From Cellulomonas sp. PhB150 (GTDB taxonomy: Bacteria; Actinomycetota; Actinomycetes; Actinomycetales; Cellulomonadaceae), in the NCBI RefSeq assembly GCF_003755175.1, contig NZ_RKHX01000001.1, forward strand, positions 806,001-870,000: a stretch of 64,000 nt of DNA. The letters run 5' to 3'. Positions within the stretch are counted from its first letter, which is position 1. Every line of letters begins with the position of its first letter. Under the pieces are notes generated by a model. The model saw only the letters and a list, made by a program, of their open reading frames with translations. It had not been told where the DNA came from and did not search any database. Positions 34,388 through 42,020 of the stretch are shown here, piece by piece. The position numbers and the translations under genes were made by a program.

Positions 34388-34698
34388 GTCCGCCTGCGTC
34401 CCCTCGTCGATCGCTCGTCAACCCGGCGCCGGGCTCCCGGCTGTGTCCGACCACACCCTGCCCCATCCCGCCGACATTTGGGGTGCCGCCCGACGATGGG
34501 CTAGTCTTGACCGGTTGCCCGGAGGACTTCGGGCACCTCGAGGCGCGCGGACATCGTCTGCACGGCCCGCATCCGAGCTCCGGAGACGGTCCCCAGTCGT
34601 GCGTGCGCCCGGTACAAGCTTCGCCGCTCTCGCGGCGTGACCGCACACCACCGGGTCCGGATCGCTTCGGCCCCGGACCGAGAACACAGGAGAAACTC
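34388..34698. other. 311-bp divergent region between the DAK2 gene and rpmB
   Basis: No gene seen. It contains the rpmB promoter (34478-34507) and then a leader of about 185 bases with two inverted repeats: TGCCCG/CGGGCA near 34515-34534, and GGTCCGG/CCGGACC just before the rpmB ribosome site (34656-34680). The second could control access to the ribosome site. Confidence 0.45.
34478..34507 (+). promoter_or_regulatory. rpmB promoter
   Basis: TTGGGG (34478-34483) and TAGTCT (34502-34507), 18 bp apart. Confidence 0.5.
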
Positions 34699-34890
34699 GT
34701 GGCTGCCAACTGCGACGTCTGCACCAAGGGCCCGAGCTTCGGGCACAGCGTCTCGCACTCGAACCGGAAGACGAAGCGCCGCTGGAACCCGAACATCCAG
34801 CGTGTGCGTGCCGTCGTCGCGGGGACGCCCAAGCGCCTCAACGTCTGCACCTCGTGCCTCAAGGCCGGCAAGGTCCAGCGCGCGATCTGA
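34699..34890 (+). CDS. rpmB: 50S ribosomal protein L28, zinc-binding form
   Basis: 63-residue large-subunit protein. It has NCDVCTKGPSFGHSVSHSNR at the N-terminus and CTSCLKAGKV at the C-terminus. The two Cys pairs (CDVC, CTSC) mark the zinc-binding form. GTG 34699 follows AGGAG. It is not accompanied by rpmG. A strong terminator follows. Confidence 0.97.
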   Translation: MAANCDVCTKGPSFGHSVSHSNRKTKRRWNPNIQRVRAVVAGTPKRLNVCTSCLKAGKVQRAI

Positions 34891-34919
34891 CGTCTCGACC
34901 ACATCGAGTTCGTGTCGAG

Positions 34920-34948
34920 GGCCCGCACCGTTCACGGTGCGGGCCTTC
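34920..34948 (+). terminator. rpmB terminator
   Basis: Perfect 11-bp stem (GGCCCGCACCG with CGGTGCGGGCC), 4-base loop, followed by TTCGTCAT; ends the rpmB transcript. Confidence 0.8.
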
Positions 34949-34982
34949 GTCATGCCCAGCAGGGTGTGGCAGGGTGAGTGTC

Positions 34983-35507
34983 ATGACAGAGCAGCTGGAC
35001 GAGGTGACGATCCGCATCGCCCGACCGGACGACGCCACGCCCCTGGCCCAGGTGCACGTCCGCTCGTGGCAGGAGGCGTACGCGGACATCGTCCCGGCGG
35101 CATACCTCGCCTCGCTGAACCCCGAGACGCGTGCCCAGCAGTGGACGTCCTACCTGACCAAGGGTCCGGAGGACGGCATCACGACCTGGGTGGCGATCGC
35201 CGGGGAGCGTCACGTCGGCTTCGTCTCGCTCGGCCCGGCCCGCGACGAGGACGCCCGGCGCGGTGACCGCGAGATCTACTCGATCTACCTCGACCCCGGC
35301 ACGTGGGGTCACGGCGTCGCCCGTGAGCTCATGCGGACGGTCATCGCCGAGGCCGGCGAGCGCAGCCGCATCACGCTGTGGGTGCTGGCCGACAACGAGC
35401 GTGCCCGGCACTTCTACCGGCGGCACGGCTTCCAGGCCGACGGGGTCGAGCGCTTCGAGGACGTCGGCGGCGCCGAGCTGCTCGAGGTCCGCTACCGCCG
35501 CAACTGA
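34983..35507 (+). CDS. GNAT family N-acetyltransferase
   Basis: 174 residues. The N-terminus VTIRIARPDDATPLAQVHVRSWQEAY is typical of GNAT proteins. IYLDPGTWGHGVARELM holds the acetyl-CoA motif, and LWVLADNERARHFYRRHGF the C-terminal signature. Substrate unknown; similar proteins act on small molecules or peptide N-termini. It stands alone between rpmB and thiL (convergent). Confidence 0.87.
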   Translation: MTEQLDEVTIRIARPDDATPLAQVHVRSWQEAYADIVPAAYLASLNPETRAQQWTSYLTKGPEDGITTWVAIAGERHVGFVSLGPARDEDARRGDREIYSIYLDPGTWGHGVARELMRTVIAEAGERSRITLWVLADNERARHFYRRHGFQADGVERFEDVGGAELLEVRYRRN

Positions 35508-35522
35508 CCCGGCGGGGCCCGC

Positions 35523-36503
35523 TCAGCCGAAGTGGTCCCAGCCGGCGCTGCCGGTCCAGGCGCGCCCCTCGACGAGCACACCCGGGACGCCGCTCCGGAC
35601 GCGTCCGACGACCCGGAAGCCGTCGGGCAGCGCGACGCCCTGCGGGAACGTCGCGAGCAGCCCGTGGTCCTCTCCCCCCGTCATGACCCAGTCGCCCGCG
35701 TCGCGACCCAGCGCCGACGCCGCGGGCGCAAGGGCGGCCACGTCGGCGCCGTAGGCGGCCGGCCCGACGAGGTCCAGCACGACGGCGCTGGCCCGGCCGA
35801 TCCGGCCCGCGTCGCGCACGAGCCCGTCGGAGACGTCGATCATCGCTGTCGCTCCCGCGAGTGCCGCGGCTGGCCCGAGCGCCAGCGGCGACGACGGTCG
35901 CAGGTACCCCGCGACGAGATCGGGGGCGAGGTCGGCGCGATCGGCCTCGAGCAGAGCCCACCCGGCCGCCGACCACCCCCGCACGCCTGCGTGGGCGACG
36001 ACGTCGTCGGCCCGCGCTCCCCCGCGCAGCACGGGCTCACGACCCTCGAGGTCGCCGTGCGCGGTGACCGCGACGACGACGACCGGCCCTCCGGACAGGT
36101 CGCCGCCGACGACGCCCACGTCGAGCGGCGCGCACGCCGCGCCGAACCCGCGCGCCAGGTCCTCGACCCACTGCGCCGGGAGGTCGCCGGGCACGACGAG
36201 CGACACGACGAGGCTCGTCGGGCGCGCGCCCATCGCGGCCACGTCCGCGAGGTTCTGCACCGCGGCCCGCACCCCGACGTCGAACCCGCCCGACCAGCGA
36301 CGCCGGAAGTGGCGGTCCTCGACGAGCACGTCGGTGGTGACCACGAACCGGCCGTCCGGCGCCGCGACGACCGCCGCGTCGTCGCCGGGCGGCACGAGGG
36401 TCGCCGCGCCGCGGGGCAGGTGCGGGAAGATCCGAGCCAGCAGGGCGTCCTCGTCCAGGTCACGCACGAGGGGACCGACCGCCGACTGCCCGTTGCTGCT
36501 CAC
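35523..36503 (-). CDS. thiL: Thiamine-monophosphate kinase
   Basis: Last step of thiamine diphosphate synthesis: ATP-dependent phosphorylation of thiamine monophosphate. 326 residues with the metal- and nucleotide-binding blocks GDDAAVV, TTDVLVEDRHF, NLADVAAMGA and the DVSDGL motif (MIDVSDGLVRD). GTG 36503 is preceded by TAGCGT and six bases. Divergent from the DUF3515 lipoprotein gene, the usual actinobacterial neighbourhood with ddl. Confidence 0.95.
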   Translation of the reverse strand: MSSNGQSAVGPLVRDLDEDALLARIFPHLPRGAATLVPPGDDAAVVAAPDGRFVVTTDVLVEDRHFRRRWSGGFDVGVRAAVQNLADVAAMGARPTSLVVSLVVPGDLPAQWVEDLARGFGAACAPLDVGVVGGDLSGGPVVVVAVTAHGDLEGREPVLRGGARADDVVAHAGVRGWSAAGWALLEADRADLAPDLVAGYLRPSSPLALGPAAALAGATAMIDVSDGLVRDAGRIGRASAVVLDLVGPAAYGADVAALAPAASALGRDAGDWVMTGGEDHGLLATFPQGVALPDGFRVVGRVRSGVPGVLVEGRAWTGSAGWDHFG

Positions 36504-36509
36504 GCGGAC

Positions 36510-36515
36510 ACGCTA
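36510..36515 (-). promoter_or_regulatory. Leaderless-type -10 of thiL
   Basis: TAGCGT on the minus strand, then GTCCGC and the GTG of thiL. Confidence 0.6.
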
Positions 36516-36575
36516 GACGACGTCGGAGCGGCGGGGATCACAGCGCCAGCGGTCGGGAGTGCGGTCCGCGGCGGC

Positions 36576-36581
36576 TAGCGT
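36576..36581 (+). promoter_or_regulatory. Leaderless-type -10 of the DUF3515 gene
   Basis: TAGCGT, then GGACCG and the GTG at 36588; the same hexamer and spacing as the divergent thiL gene. Confidence 0.6.
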
Positions 36582-36587
36582 GGACCG

Positions 36588-37067
36588 GTGCGCAGACGAC
36601 CGGCAGCCCTCCTCGCGGCCACGACGCTCGTCCTGCTCGCGGGCTGCGCGACGACGGTCCCCACGAAGGTCGGGCCCGACGCCACCGATCCCGTGTGCGC
36701 GGACGTCGTGCTCTCGACGCCCGACGAGCTGTCCGGCCTGGCGCGCAAGGACACGAACGCGCAGGCGACGACGGCGTGGGGCGAGCCCGAGGCTGCGATC
36801 ATCCTGCGCTGCGGCGTCCAGCCGCTCGGCCCGACGACCGACCGGTGCGTCACGGTCGAGTCGGCTGACGGCACCGCGATCGACTGGGTCGTGACCCAGG
36901 GCGACACCGACTCGAACGAGGGCGACGCGACCTTCACGACCTACGGCCGCGTGCCCGCCGTCGAGGTGTTCGTCCCCGCGTCGGTCCGCAAGGAGCACTC
37001 GACGTCGATGCTCATCGACCTCGGGCCGGCCGTCGCGAAGACGCAGAAGCAGCGGTCCTGCCTGTAG
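36588..37067 (+). CDS. DUF3515 family lipoprotein
   Basis: 159-residue exported lipoprotein: Arg-rich start, hydrophobic helix and lipobox LLAGC with lipidated C20, then a mature domain with three more Cys (C37, C75, C83) and a further one near the end. The family is found only in actinobacteria beside thiL and ddl; function unknown. Its stop is 6 bp from the ddl stop (convergent). Start chosen from the -10 element six bases upstream. Confidence 0.85.
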   Translation: MRRRPAALLAATTLVLLAGCATTVPTKVGPDATDPVCADVVLSTPDELSGLARKDTNAQATTAWGEPEAAIILRCGVQPLGPTTDRCVTVESADGTAIDWVVTQGDTDSNEGDATFTTYGRVPAVEVFVPASVRKEHSTSMLIDLGPAVAKTQKQRSCL

Positions 37068-37073
37068 CCGTGC

Positions 37074-38249
37074 TCAGCGCAGCCCGGTCGGCCGGTGCAG
37101 CGCGAGCCGGACGAGCTCGTCGACCAGCTCGGGGTACTCCAGGCCGGAGGCCTGCCACATCCGCGGGTACATCGAGAACGGCGTGAAGCCGGGCATCGTG
37201 TTGATCTCGTTGACCACCACCTCGCCGTCGGGCGTCACGAAGACGTCGACCCGCGCGAGGCCCTCGCAGCCCACCGCCTCGAACGAGCGGATGGCGACGT
37301 CCTGGACCTTCGCGACGATCTCGTCGGGCAGGTCGGCCGGGCAGACGAGGTCGACGCCCGCCTCGTCGAGGTACTTCGCCTCGAAGTCGTAGAAGTCGTG
37401 GCGCGCGTCGGTGACGATGATCTCGCCGGGCAGCGACGCCCTGGCGCGGTCCCCGTCGTGGCCGCCGAGCACGCCGCACTCGATCTCCCGGCCGACGATG
37501 CCGGACTCGACGACGATCTTCGGGTCGTGCTGCGCGGCGGCCTCGACCGCGGCCGGCAGGTCGTCGAGGTCGTCGACCCGGGTGATGCCGAGGCTCGACC
37601 CGGCGCGGGCGGGCTTGACGAACAGCGGCAGGCCCAGCGGCTCGACCCGCGCGGTCGCGGCGGCCGGGTCGCGGTCGAACTCGCCGGGCGCCAGGACGAC
37701 GAACGGCCCGACGGGCAGCCCGTGGCCCGCCAGCACGACCTTCATCATGTGCTTGTCCATGCCCACGGCCGAGGCGAGCACGCCCGCGCCGACGTAGCGC
37801 ACGTCGGCCAGCTCGAGCATGCCCTGCAGGGTGCCGTCCTCGCCGAACGGGCCGTGCAGGAGCGGGAAGACGACGTCGACGTTTCCCAGCGCGCGCGGGA
37901 GCTCGCCGGGCTCGAGGACCTGGACGTCGCGGTCGTCGACGGCCTGGGGCAGCAGGACGTGGGAGGCGGTGTCCTCCACCTGCGGGAGCTGCCCGTCGGT
38001 GATGGCCCAGCGCTCGGGGTCGGGGTCGGCCAGCACCCAGCGGCCGGTCGGCGTGATGCCGACGGCCAGCACGTCGTACCGCTGCGGGTCGAGCGCGCGG
38101 AGCACGCCGCCGGCAGTCGCACAGCTGATCGCGTGCTCGCCCGAGCGGCCCCCGAACAGGACCATCACCCGCGGGCGGTGCTCGGTGAGCACCCACTGGG
38201 CGTCCTCGTCGGGCGTGGTGCGGACCTCGGAGTCGGGAGTCGCGTTCAT
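37074..38249 (-). CDS. ddl: D-alanine--D-alanine ligase
   Basis: Makes the D-Ala-D-Ala dipeptide of peptidoglycan in the cytosol. 391 residues, ATP-grasp fold: MVLFGGRSGEHAIS, PLLHGPFGEDGTLQG, FVKPARAGSSLGI, and the metal site in VVNEINTMPGFTPFSMYP. The lid Tyr/Phe region (FYDFEAKYLDE) is of the D-Ala-D-Ala rather than D-lactate type, as far as can be judged. ATG 38249 gives the normal N-terminus; TAGGGT lies eight bases upstream. Confidence 0.95.
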   Translation of the reverse strand: MNATPDSEVRTTPDEDAQWVLTEHRPRVMVLFGGRSGEHAISCATAGGVLRALDPQRYDVLAVGITPTGRWVLADPDPERWAITDGQLPQVEDTASHVLLPQAVDDRDVQVLEPGELPRALGNVDVVFPLLHGPFGEDGTLQGMLELADVRYVGAGVLASAVGMDKHMMKVVLAGHGLPVGPFVVLAPGEFDRDPAAATARVEPLGLPLFVKPARAGSSLGITRVDDLDDLPAAVEAAAQHDPKIVVESGIVGREIECGVLGGHDGDRARASLPGEIIVTDARHDFYDFEAKYLDEAGVDLVCPADLPDEIVAKVQDVAIRSFEAVGCEGLARVDVFVTPDGEVVVNEINTMPGFTPFSMYPRMWQASGLEYPELVDELVRLALHRPTGLR

Positions 38250-38257
38250 CGGCCCCG

Positions 38258-38263
38258 ACCCTA
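38258..38263 (-). promoter_or_regulatory. Near-leaderless -10 of ddl
   Basis: TAGGGT on the minus strand, eight bases before the ATG; a leader of one or two bases is expected. Confidence 0.45.
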
Positions 38264-38288
38264 CCCGCCAGCCGGGAGACCGGGTGCG

Positions 38289-38294
38289 TAACCT
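38289..38294 (+). promoter_or_regulatory. Leaderless-type -10 of the trans-sulfuration gene
   Basis: TAACCT, then GCTCTC and the GTG at 38301. Confidence 0.6.
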
Positions 38295-38300
38295 GCTCTC

Positions 38301-39437
38301 GTGAGCCACGACGCACCCCTCGCACCCGCCACCGTCACCGTCGCCGCGGGCCGCCCCGCCAGGACGCAGGGCGCTGCGGTCAACCCTCCGGTCGTCCTGT
38401 CCTCCACGTTCGTCTCGCAGGGCGTCCCGGCCCCTGGCGAGCTGCTCTACGGGCGCATCGACGCAGACACGTGGCACCCGTTCGAGCAGGTCCTCGGCGA
38501 GCTCGAGCAGTCACGCCACCCGGCGCTCGTCTTCGGCTCGGGGATGGCCGCGATCGCCGCCGCCCTCTCGCTGGTCCCGCCCGGCGGCCGGCTCGTCCTG
38601 CCCCGGCACTGCTACCAGGTGACGCTCGGCTACGCGGCGGACCTCTCCGAGCGGCAGGGCGTCGAGGTCGTGCTGGTCGACATCGACGACACCGACGCGG
38701 TGCTCGCCGCGCTGCCCGGGACGTCGATGCTGTGGGTCGAGTCCCCCACCAACCCGATGCTCGAGGTCGCCGACCTGCCCGTGCTGGTCGAGGCCGCGCA
38801 CGCGGCGGGCGCCCTGGTCGGGGTCGACAACACGTTCGCCACCCCCCTGGTCCAGCGCCCCCTGACGGTCGGCGCGGACGTCGTCGTGCACTCGGTGACC
38901 AAGTACCTCGCGGGGCACAGCGACGTGGTGCTGGGTGCGGCCCTGGCCGACGACGACGCGCTGCACGCTCGTCTGCACGCGTACCGGACCCTGCACGGCT
39001 CGATCGCCGGGCCGTTCGAGGTGTGGCTCGCGCTGCGCGGGCTGCGGACGCTGGCGCTGCGCGTCGAGCGCGCACAGGCCAACGCCGCCGAGCTCGCGCG
39101 GCGGCTCTCGGCGCACCCCGCCGTGGTGGCCGTCCGGCACCCGAGCCTGCCCGACGACCCCGGGTACGAGCGGGCTGCCCGGCTGATGGACGGGTTCGGC
39201 TCGATCATCGGGCTGCGCCCGAGGGGCGGCGCCGCCGGCGCGGACGCCGTGATCGCTGCGCTGCGCCTGTGGGTGCCCGCGACGAGTCTGGGCGGCGTCG
39301 AGTCGAGCCTGGAGCGGCGGCGGCGGTTCGCCACCGAGTCGCTCACGGTGCCCGAGGACTTGCTGCGGCTGTCGGTCGGGATCGAGGACGTCGACGACCT
39401 CTGGGCCGACCTCGCGGCGGCGCTGGACCAGCTGTAG
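38301..39437 (+). CDS. PLP-dependent trans-sulfuration enzyme (cystathionine gamma-lyase/synthase type)
   Basis: Pyridoxal-phosphate enzyme of the Cys/Met metabolism family, 378 residues. The PLP Lys is in HSVTKYLAGHSD. Substrate-binding blocks include YGRIDADTW, FGSGMAAI, WVESPTNPM and GVDNTFATP, then TSLGGVESSLERR near the end. Members include cystathionine gamma-lyase, gamma-synthase and beta-lyase, and the sequence alone does not decide; the short length and IDADTW variant suggest an actinobacterial subgroup. Leaderless start. It stands alone, divergent from ddl. Confidence 0.85.
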   Translation: MSHDAPLAPATVTVAAGRPARTQGAAVNPPVVLSSTFVSQGVPAPGELLYGRIDADTWHPFEQVLGELEQSRHPALVFGSGMAAIAAALSLVPPGGRLVLPRHCYQVTLGYAADLSERQGVEVVLVDIDDTDAVLAALPGTSMLWVESPTNPMLEVADLPVLVEAAHAAGALVGVDNTFATPLVQRPLTVGADVVVHSVTKYLAGHSDVVLGAALADDDALHARLHAYRTLHGSIAGPFEVWLALRGLRTLALRVERAQANAAELARRLSAHPAVVAVRHPSLPDDPGYERAARLMDGFGSIIGLRPRGGAAGADAVIAALRLWVPATSLGGVESSLERRRRFATESLTVPEDLLRLSVGIEDVDDLWADLAAALDQL

Positions 39438-39444
39438 GCGCGAG

Positions 39445-40089
39445 CTACGACGGCAAGCTGCAGTCCTCGCCGATCGAGACGGCCAGCGCGCGAGCGGCCG
39501 CCGCGGTCGTGCTGCCGCGATCGGTGTCGTCCTCGCAGGACAGGGTCCCGGAGCCCGAGAAGTCGTACGTGTGCAGCAACCCGGACGCGGACGCACCGCC
39601 GCACGTGAACGTGAACGGCGTCGTCATCGCCGTCACCCAGCTGTAGGCCAGCGTGCGGCCGGGCCCGGTGGCAGTGGCCTGGTCGTCATCGCCGGTGTCG
39701 AGGTCGTCGAACGAGCGCAGGTAGTCCCCCTCGTCCGCCGACTCGCGGACCGCAGCCACGACGGCTCGCTCCGGCACACCTTCAGGCAGGTCGCTCACCG
39801 CCAGCGAGGGGTCCGGCGGGTTCCAGGTGTTCTCGACCTGGGAGAGCCCCCCGTCGCCCTCCTCCGTGACGGCGTACGTCGTCCCGACGATCCGGACCTC
39901 ACCCCGCTCGGCGGTGCCGAGCACGACGTCGCCGACGATGCACGCGGACGGCGTCGGAGCCGATGTCGTCTGCCCGGCGCTCGGGGCCGCGGCCTCGGGT
40001 ACCCCCGTCCCCGCGAGGGCGATCGCCACGGGCGCGGCCAGGCACAGTGCCGCGACGCCCCCGACCGCCCACCACCGTCGTCGTTCCAT
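39445..40089 (-). CDS. Hypothetical exported or membrane-anchored protein
   Basis: 214 residues, not recognised. Basic start (MERRRWW), a hydrophobic stretch about 9-28, then a Ser/Thr/Ala-rich linker and a mature domain with four Cys (CIVGD, FTCGG, LSCEDD, EDCSLP) that could make two disulfides outside the cell. The last part (TYDFSGSGTLSCEDD) resembles a small sugar- or surface-binding fold only loosely. It follows gpsA by 65 bp and may be co-transcribed with it. GTG 40095 is an alternative start. Confidence 0.6.
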   Translation of the reverse strand: MERRRWWAVGGVAALCLAAPVAIALAGTGVPEAAAPSAGQTTSAPTPSACIVGDVVLGTAERGEVRIVGTTYAVTEEGDGGLSQVENTWNPPDPSLAVSDLPEGVPERAVVAAVRESADEGDYLRSFDDLDTGDDDQATATGPGRTLAYSWVTAMTTPFTFTCGGASASGLLHTYDFSGSGTLSCEDDTDRGSTTAAAARALAVSIGEDCSLPS

Positions 40090-40154
40090 GCGCACGCCCC
40101 CCGTGTCGGCCGCCCCGCACGCGCGGGCCACGCCGATGGTGCCAGATGGTGTGG

Positions 40155-41195
40155 CTAGACGCCCTCGGCCTTGTGCGGGCGGGCCAGCAGCAGTGCGGCC
40201 AGGTCGTCGACGGGCAGGCCCTCGTGCAGCACGCGGACCACGGCGTGCGTGATCGGCATCTCGACGCCCAGCGACTCGGCCAGCTCGAGCACGGACCGGC
40301 TGGACTTGACGCCCTCGGCCGTCCCGCCGGTCGCGGCGAGAGCCTCCTCGAGCGTCATGCCGCGGCCGATGTGGTTGCCGAGCGTGTGGTTGCGCGAGTC
40401 GGGCGACGCGCACGTGGCCATGAGGTCGCCCATGCCGGCGAGGCCTGGGAACGTCTCGGCGTCGGCGCCGAGCGCCAGGCCGAGGCGCGTGATCTCGACG
40501 AGGCCACGCGTGATGACCGTGGCCATCGTGTTGTAGCCCAGGCCGCGGCCCTGCGAGATCCCGACGGCGAGCGCGATGACGTTCTTCACCGCGCCGCACA
40601 GCTCGACGCCGACGACGTCGCGGTTCGTGTACGGGCGGAAGTACGACGAGGCGCAGGCCTTCGCGACGAGCTGCGCCGTCTCGTCGTTCGTCGAGGCCAC
40701 CACCGTCGCCGTCGGCTGGCGGTGCGCGATCTCCTTGGCCAGGTTCGGTCCCGAGACGACGGCGATGCGGTCGTGCCCGATCCCGAGCGACTCGGCCACG
40801 ACCTGGCTCATACGCCGGTCGGTGCCGAGCTCGACGCCCTTCATGAGCGAGACGGCCACGGCGTCCGGGCCGATGACGTCGCGCAGGGTCTCGAGCGTGG
40901 CCCGGGCGCTCTGCGAGGGGATCGCGATGACCACGAGGTCCGCGCCGTCGACGGCCGCGCGCGCGTCGGTGGTCGCGGTGATGCCCGCGGGCAGCTCGAC
41001 GCCGGGCACGTACCGCTCGTTGCGGTGGTGCTCGGTGATCTGGCGGCAGACCTTCTCGTCGCGCCCCCAGACCGTCACCTCGCAGCCGGCGTCGGCCATC
41101 ACGGCGGCGAACGTGGTCCCCCAGCTGCCGGCACCCAGGACCGCGGCGCGCAGGGCGTGCGGCTGCGCGGGAGGGACCTCGCGGTCGACCGTCAC
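40155..41195 (-). CDS. gpsA: NAD(P)-dependent glycerol-3-phosphate dehydrogenase
   Basis: Makes sn-glycerol-3-phosphate for phospholipids. 346 residues: Rossmann motif AVLGAGSWGTTFA, SLMKGVE, SGPNLAKEIA, the catalytic Lys in GAVKNVIALAVG, and GLAGMGDLMATCASPDSRNH. GTG 41195 overlaps the plsC stop (GTGA), so the gene for the glycerophosphate source is coupled to that of an acyltransferase of the same pathway. Confidence 0.97.
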   Translation of the reverse strand: MTVDREVPPAQPHALRAAVLGAGSWGTTFAAVMADAGCEVTVWGRDEKVCRQITEHHRNERYVPGVELPAGITATTDARAAVDGADLVVIAIPSQSARATLETLRDVIGPDAVAVSLMKGVELGTDRRMSQVVAESLGIGHDRIAVVSGPNLAKEIAHRQPTATVVASTNDETAQLVAKACASSYFRPYTNRDVVGVELCGAVKNVIALAVGISQGRGLGYNTMATVITRGLVEITRLGLALGADAETFPGLAGMGDLMATCASPDSRNHTLGNHIGRGMTLEEALAATGGTAEGVKSSRSVLELAESLGVEMPITHAVVRVLHEGLPVDDLAALLLARPHKAEGV

Positions 41196-41956
41196 GGCAG
41201 CTCGGGCTTCGTCGCGTGGTCGCCGCCGACGCGCTTGTCCCCCGGCGGCACCGGCTTGCGCATGTCGTAGCGGACTGCCGGCGCCTTCTGGCCGCGCACG
41301 CCCTCGAGCAGCGCGGTGATGGCGTCCATGACCCGCTCGGTCGCCTCACGCAGCGTGGCGTTGTCGAGCGGTCGTCCGTACAGGTCGTCGAGGTCGACCG
41401 GCGGGCCGGCGACGACGGTGATCTTCTTGGGCGGGACGGGCTTGAGCCACTTGGAGTAGCGGCCCAGCAGGTCCTGCGCTCCCCACTGCGCCACGGGGAT
41501 CACGGGCGCCCGGGTCATGAGCGCGAGCCGCGCGACACCCGTCTTGCCGGCCATCGGCCACAGGTCAGGCTCACGGGTCAGCGTGCCCTCGGGGAACACG
41601 GCCACCGCCTCGCCCGCATCGATCGCGGCCACGCCCGCCGCCAGCGAGTCCACGGCCGCGGTCGTGTTGCGGTACACCGGGATCTGACCCGTGGCCCGCA
41701 GCACCCCGCCGACGACGGGCACCTTGAACAGCGAGGCCTTGGCGAGGATCTTCGGCGCGAAGCCGTTGTCCCACAGGTAGTGCGCGAACGTGATGGGGTC
41801 GACGTTGGTCATGTGGTTGGAGGCCACGATGAAGCCCACGTCGGTCGGCAGGTGCTCGGCACCGTGCCAGTCACGCTTCGTCACCACCATCAGGACGGGG
41901 CGCAGGACGCGCGCGACGTTGCGGTAGGCGCGGTTGGATCGAGACGGCGAATGCAC
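41192..41956 (-). CDS. plsC: 1-acyl-sn-glycerol-3-phosphate acyltransferase family protein
   Basis: Membrane-associated acyltransferase of phospholipid synthesis; 254 residues. Catalytic NHMTNVD (H-x4-D) near residue 48, then the FPEGTLTREPD block that binds the phosphate of the acceptor, and PVIPVAQWGAQ. No strong membrane helix beyond the N-terminal region. It precedes gpsA in a two-gene operon. TAGCAT lies eight bases before the GTG start. Confidence 0.92.
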   Translation of the reverse strand: MHSPSRSNRAYRNVARVLRPVLMVVTKRDWHGAEHLPTDVGFIVASNHMTNVDPITFAHYLWDNGFAPKILAKASLFKVPVVGGVLRATGQIPVYRNTTAAVDSLAAGVAAIDAGEAVAVFPEGTLTREPDLWPMAGKTGVARLALMTRAPVIPVAQWGAQDLLGRYSKWLKPVPPKKITVVAGPPVDLDDLYGRPLDNATLREATERVMDAITALLEGVRGQKAPAVRYDMRKPVPPGDKRVGGDHATKPELP

Positions 41957-41964
41957 GGGAGCCG

Positions 41965-41970
41965 ATGCTA
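41965..41970 (-). promoter_or_regulatory. Near-leaderless -10 of plsC-gpsA
   Basis: TAGCAT on the minus strand, eight bases before the GTG at 41956. Confidence 0.45.
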
Positions 41971-42020
41971 CCGGTTGGGTCGGGACGTGAGTCCCTTCCC
42001 CACCCGTCCCCGCCGCACCG

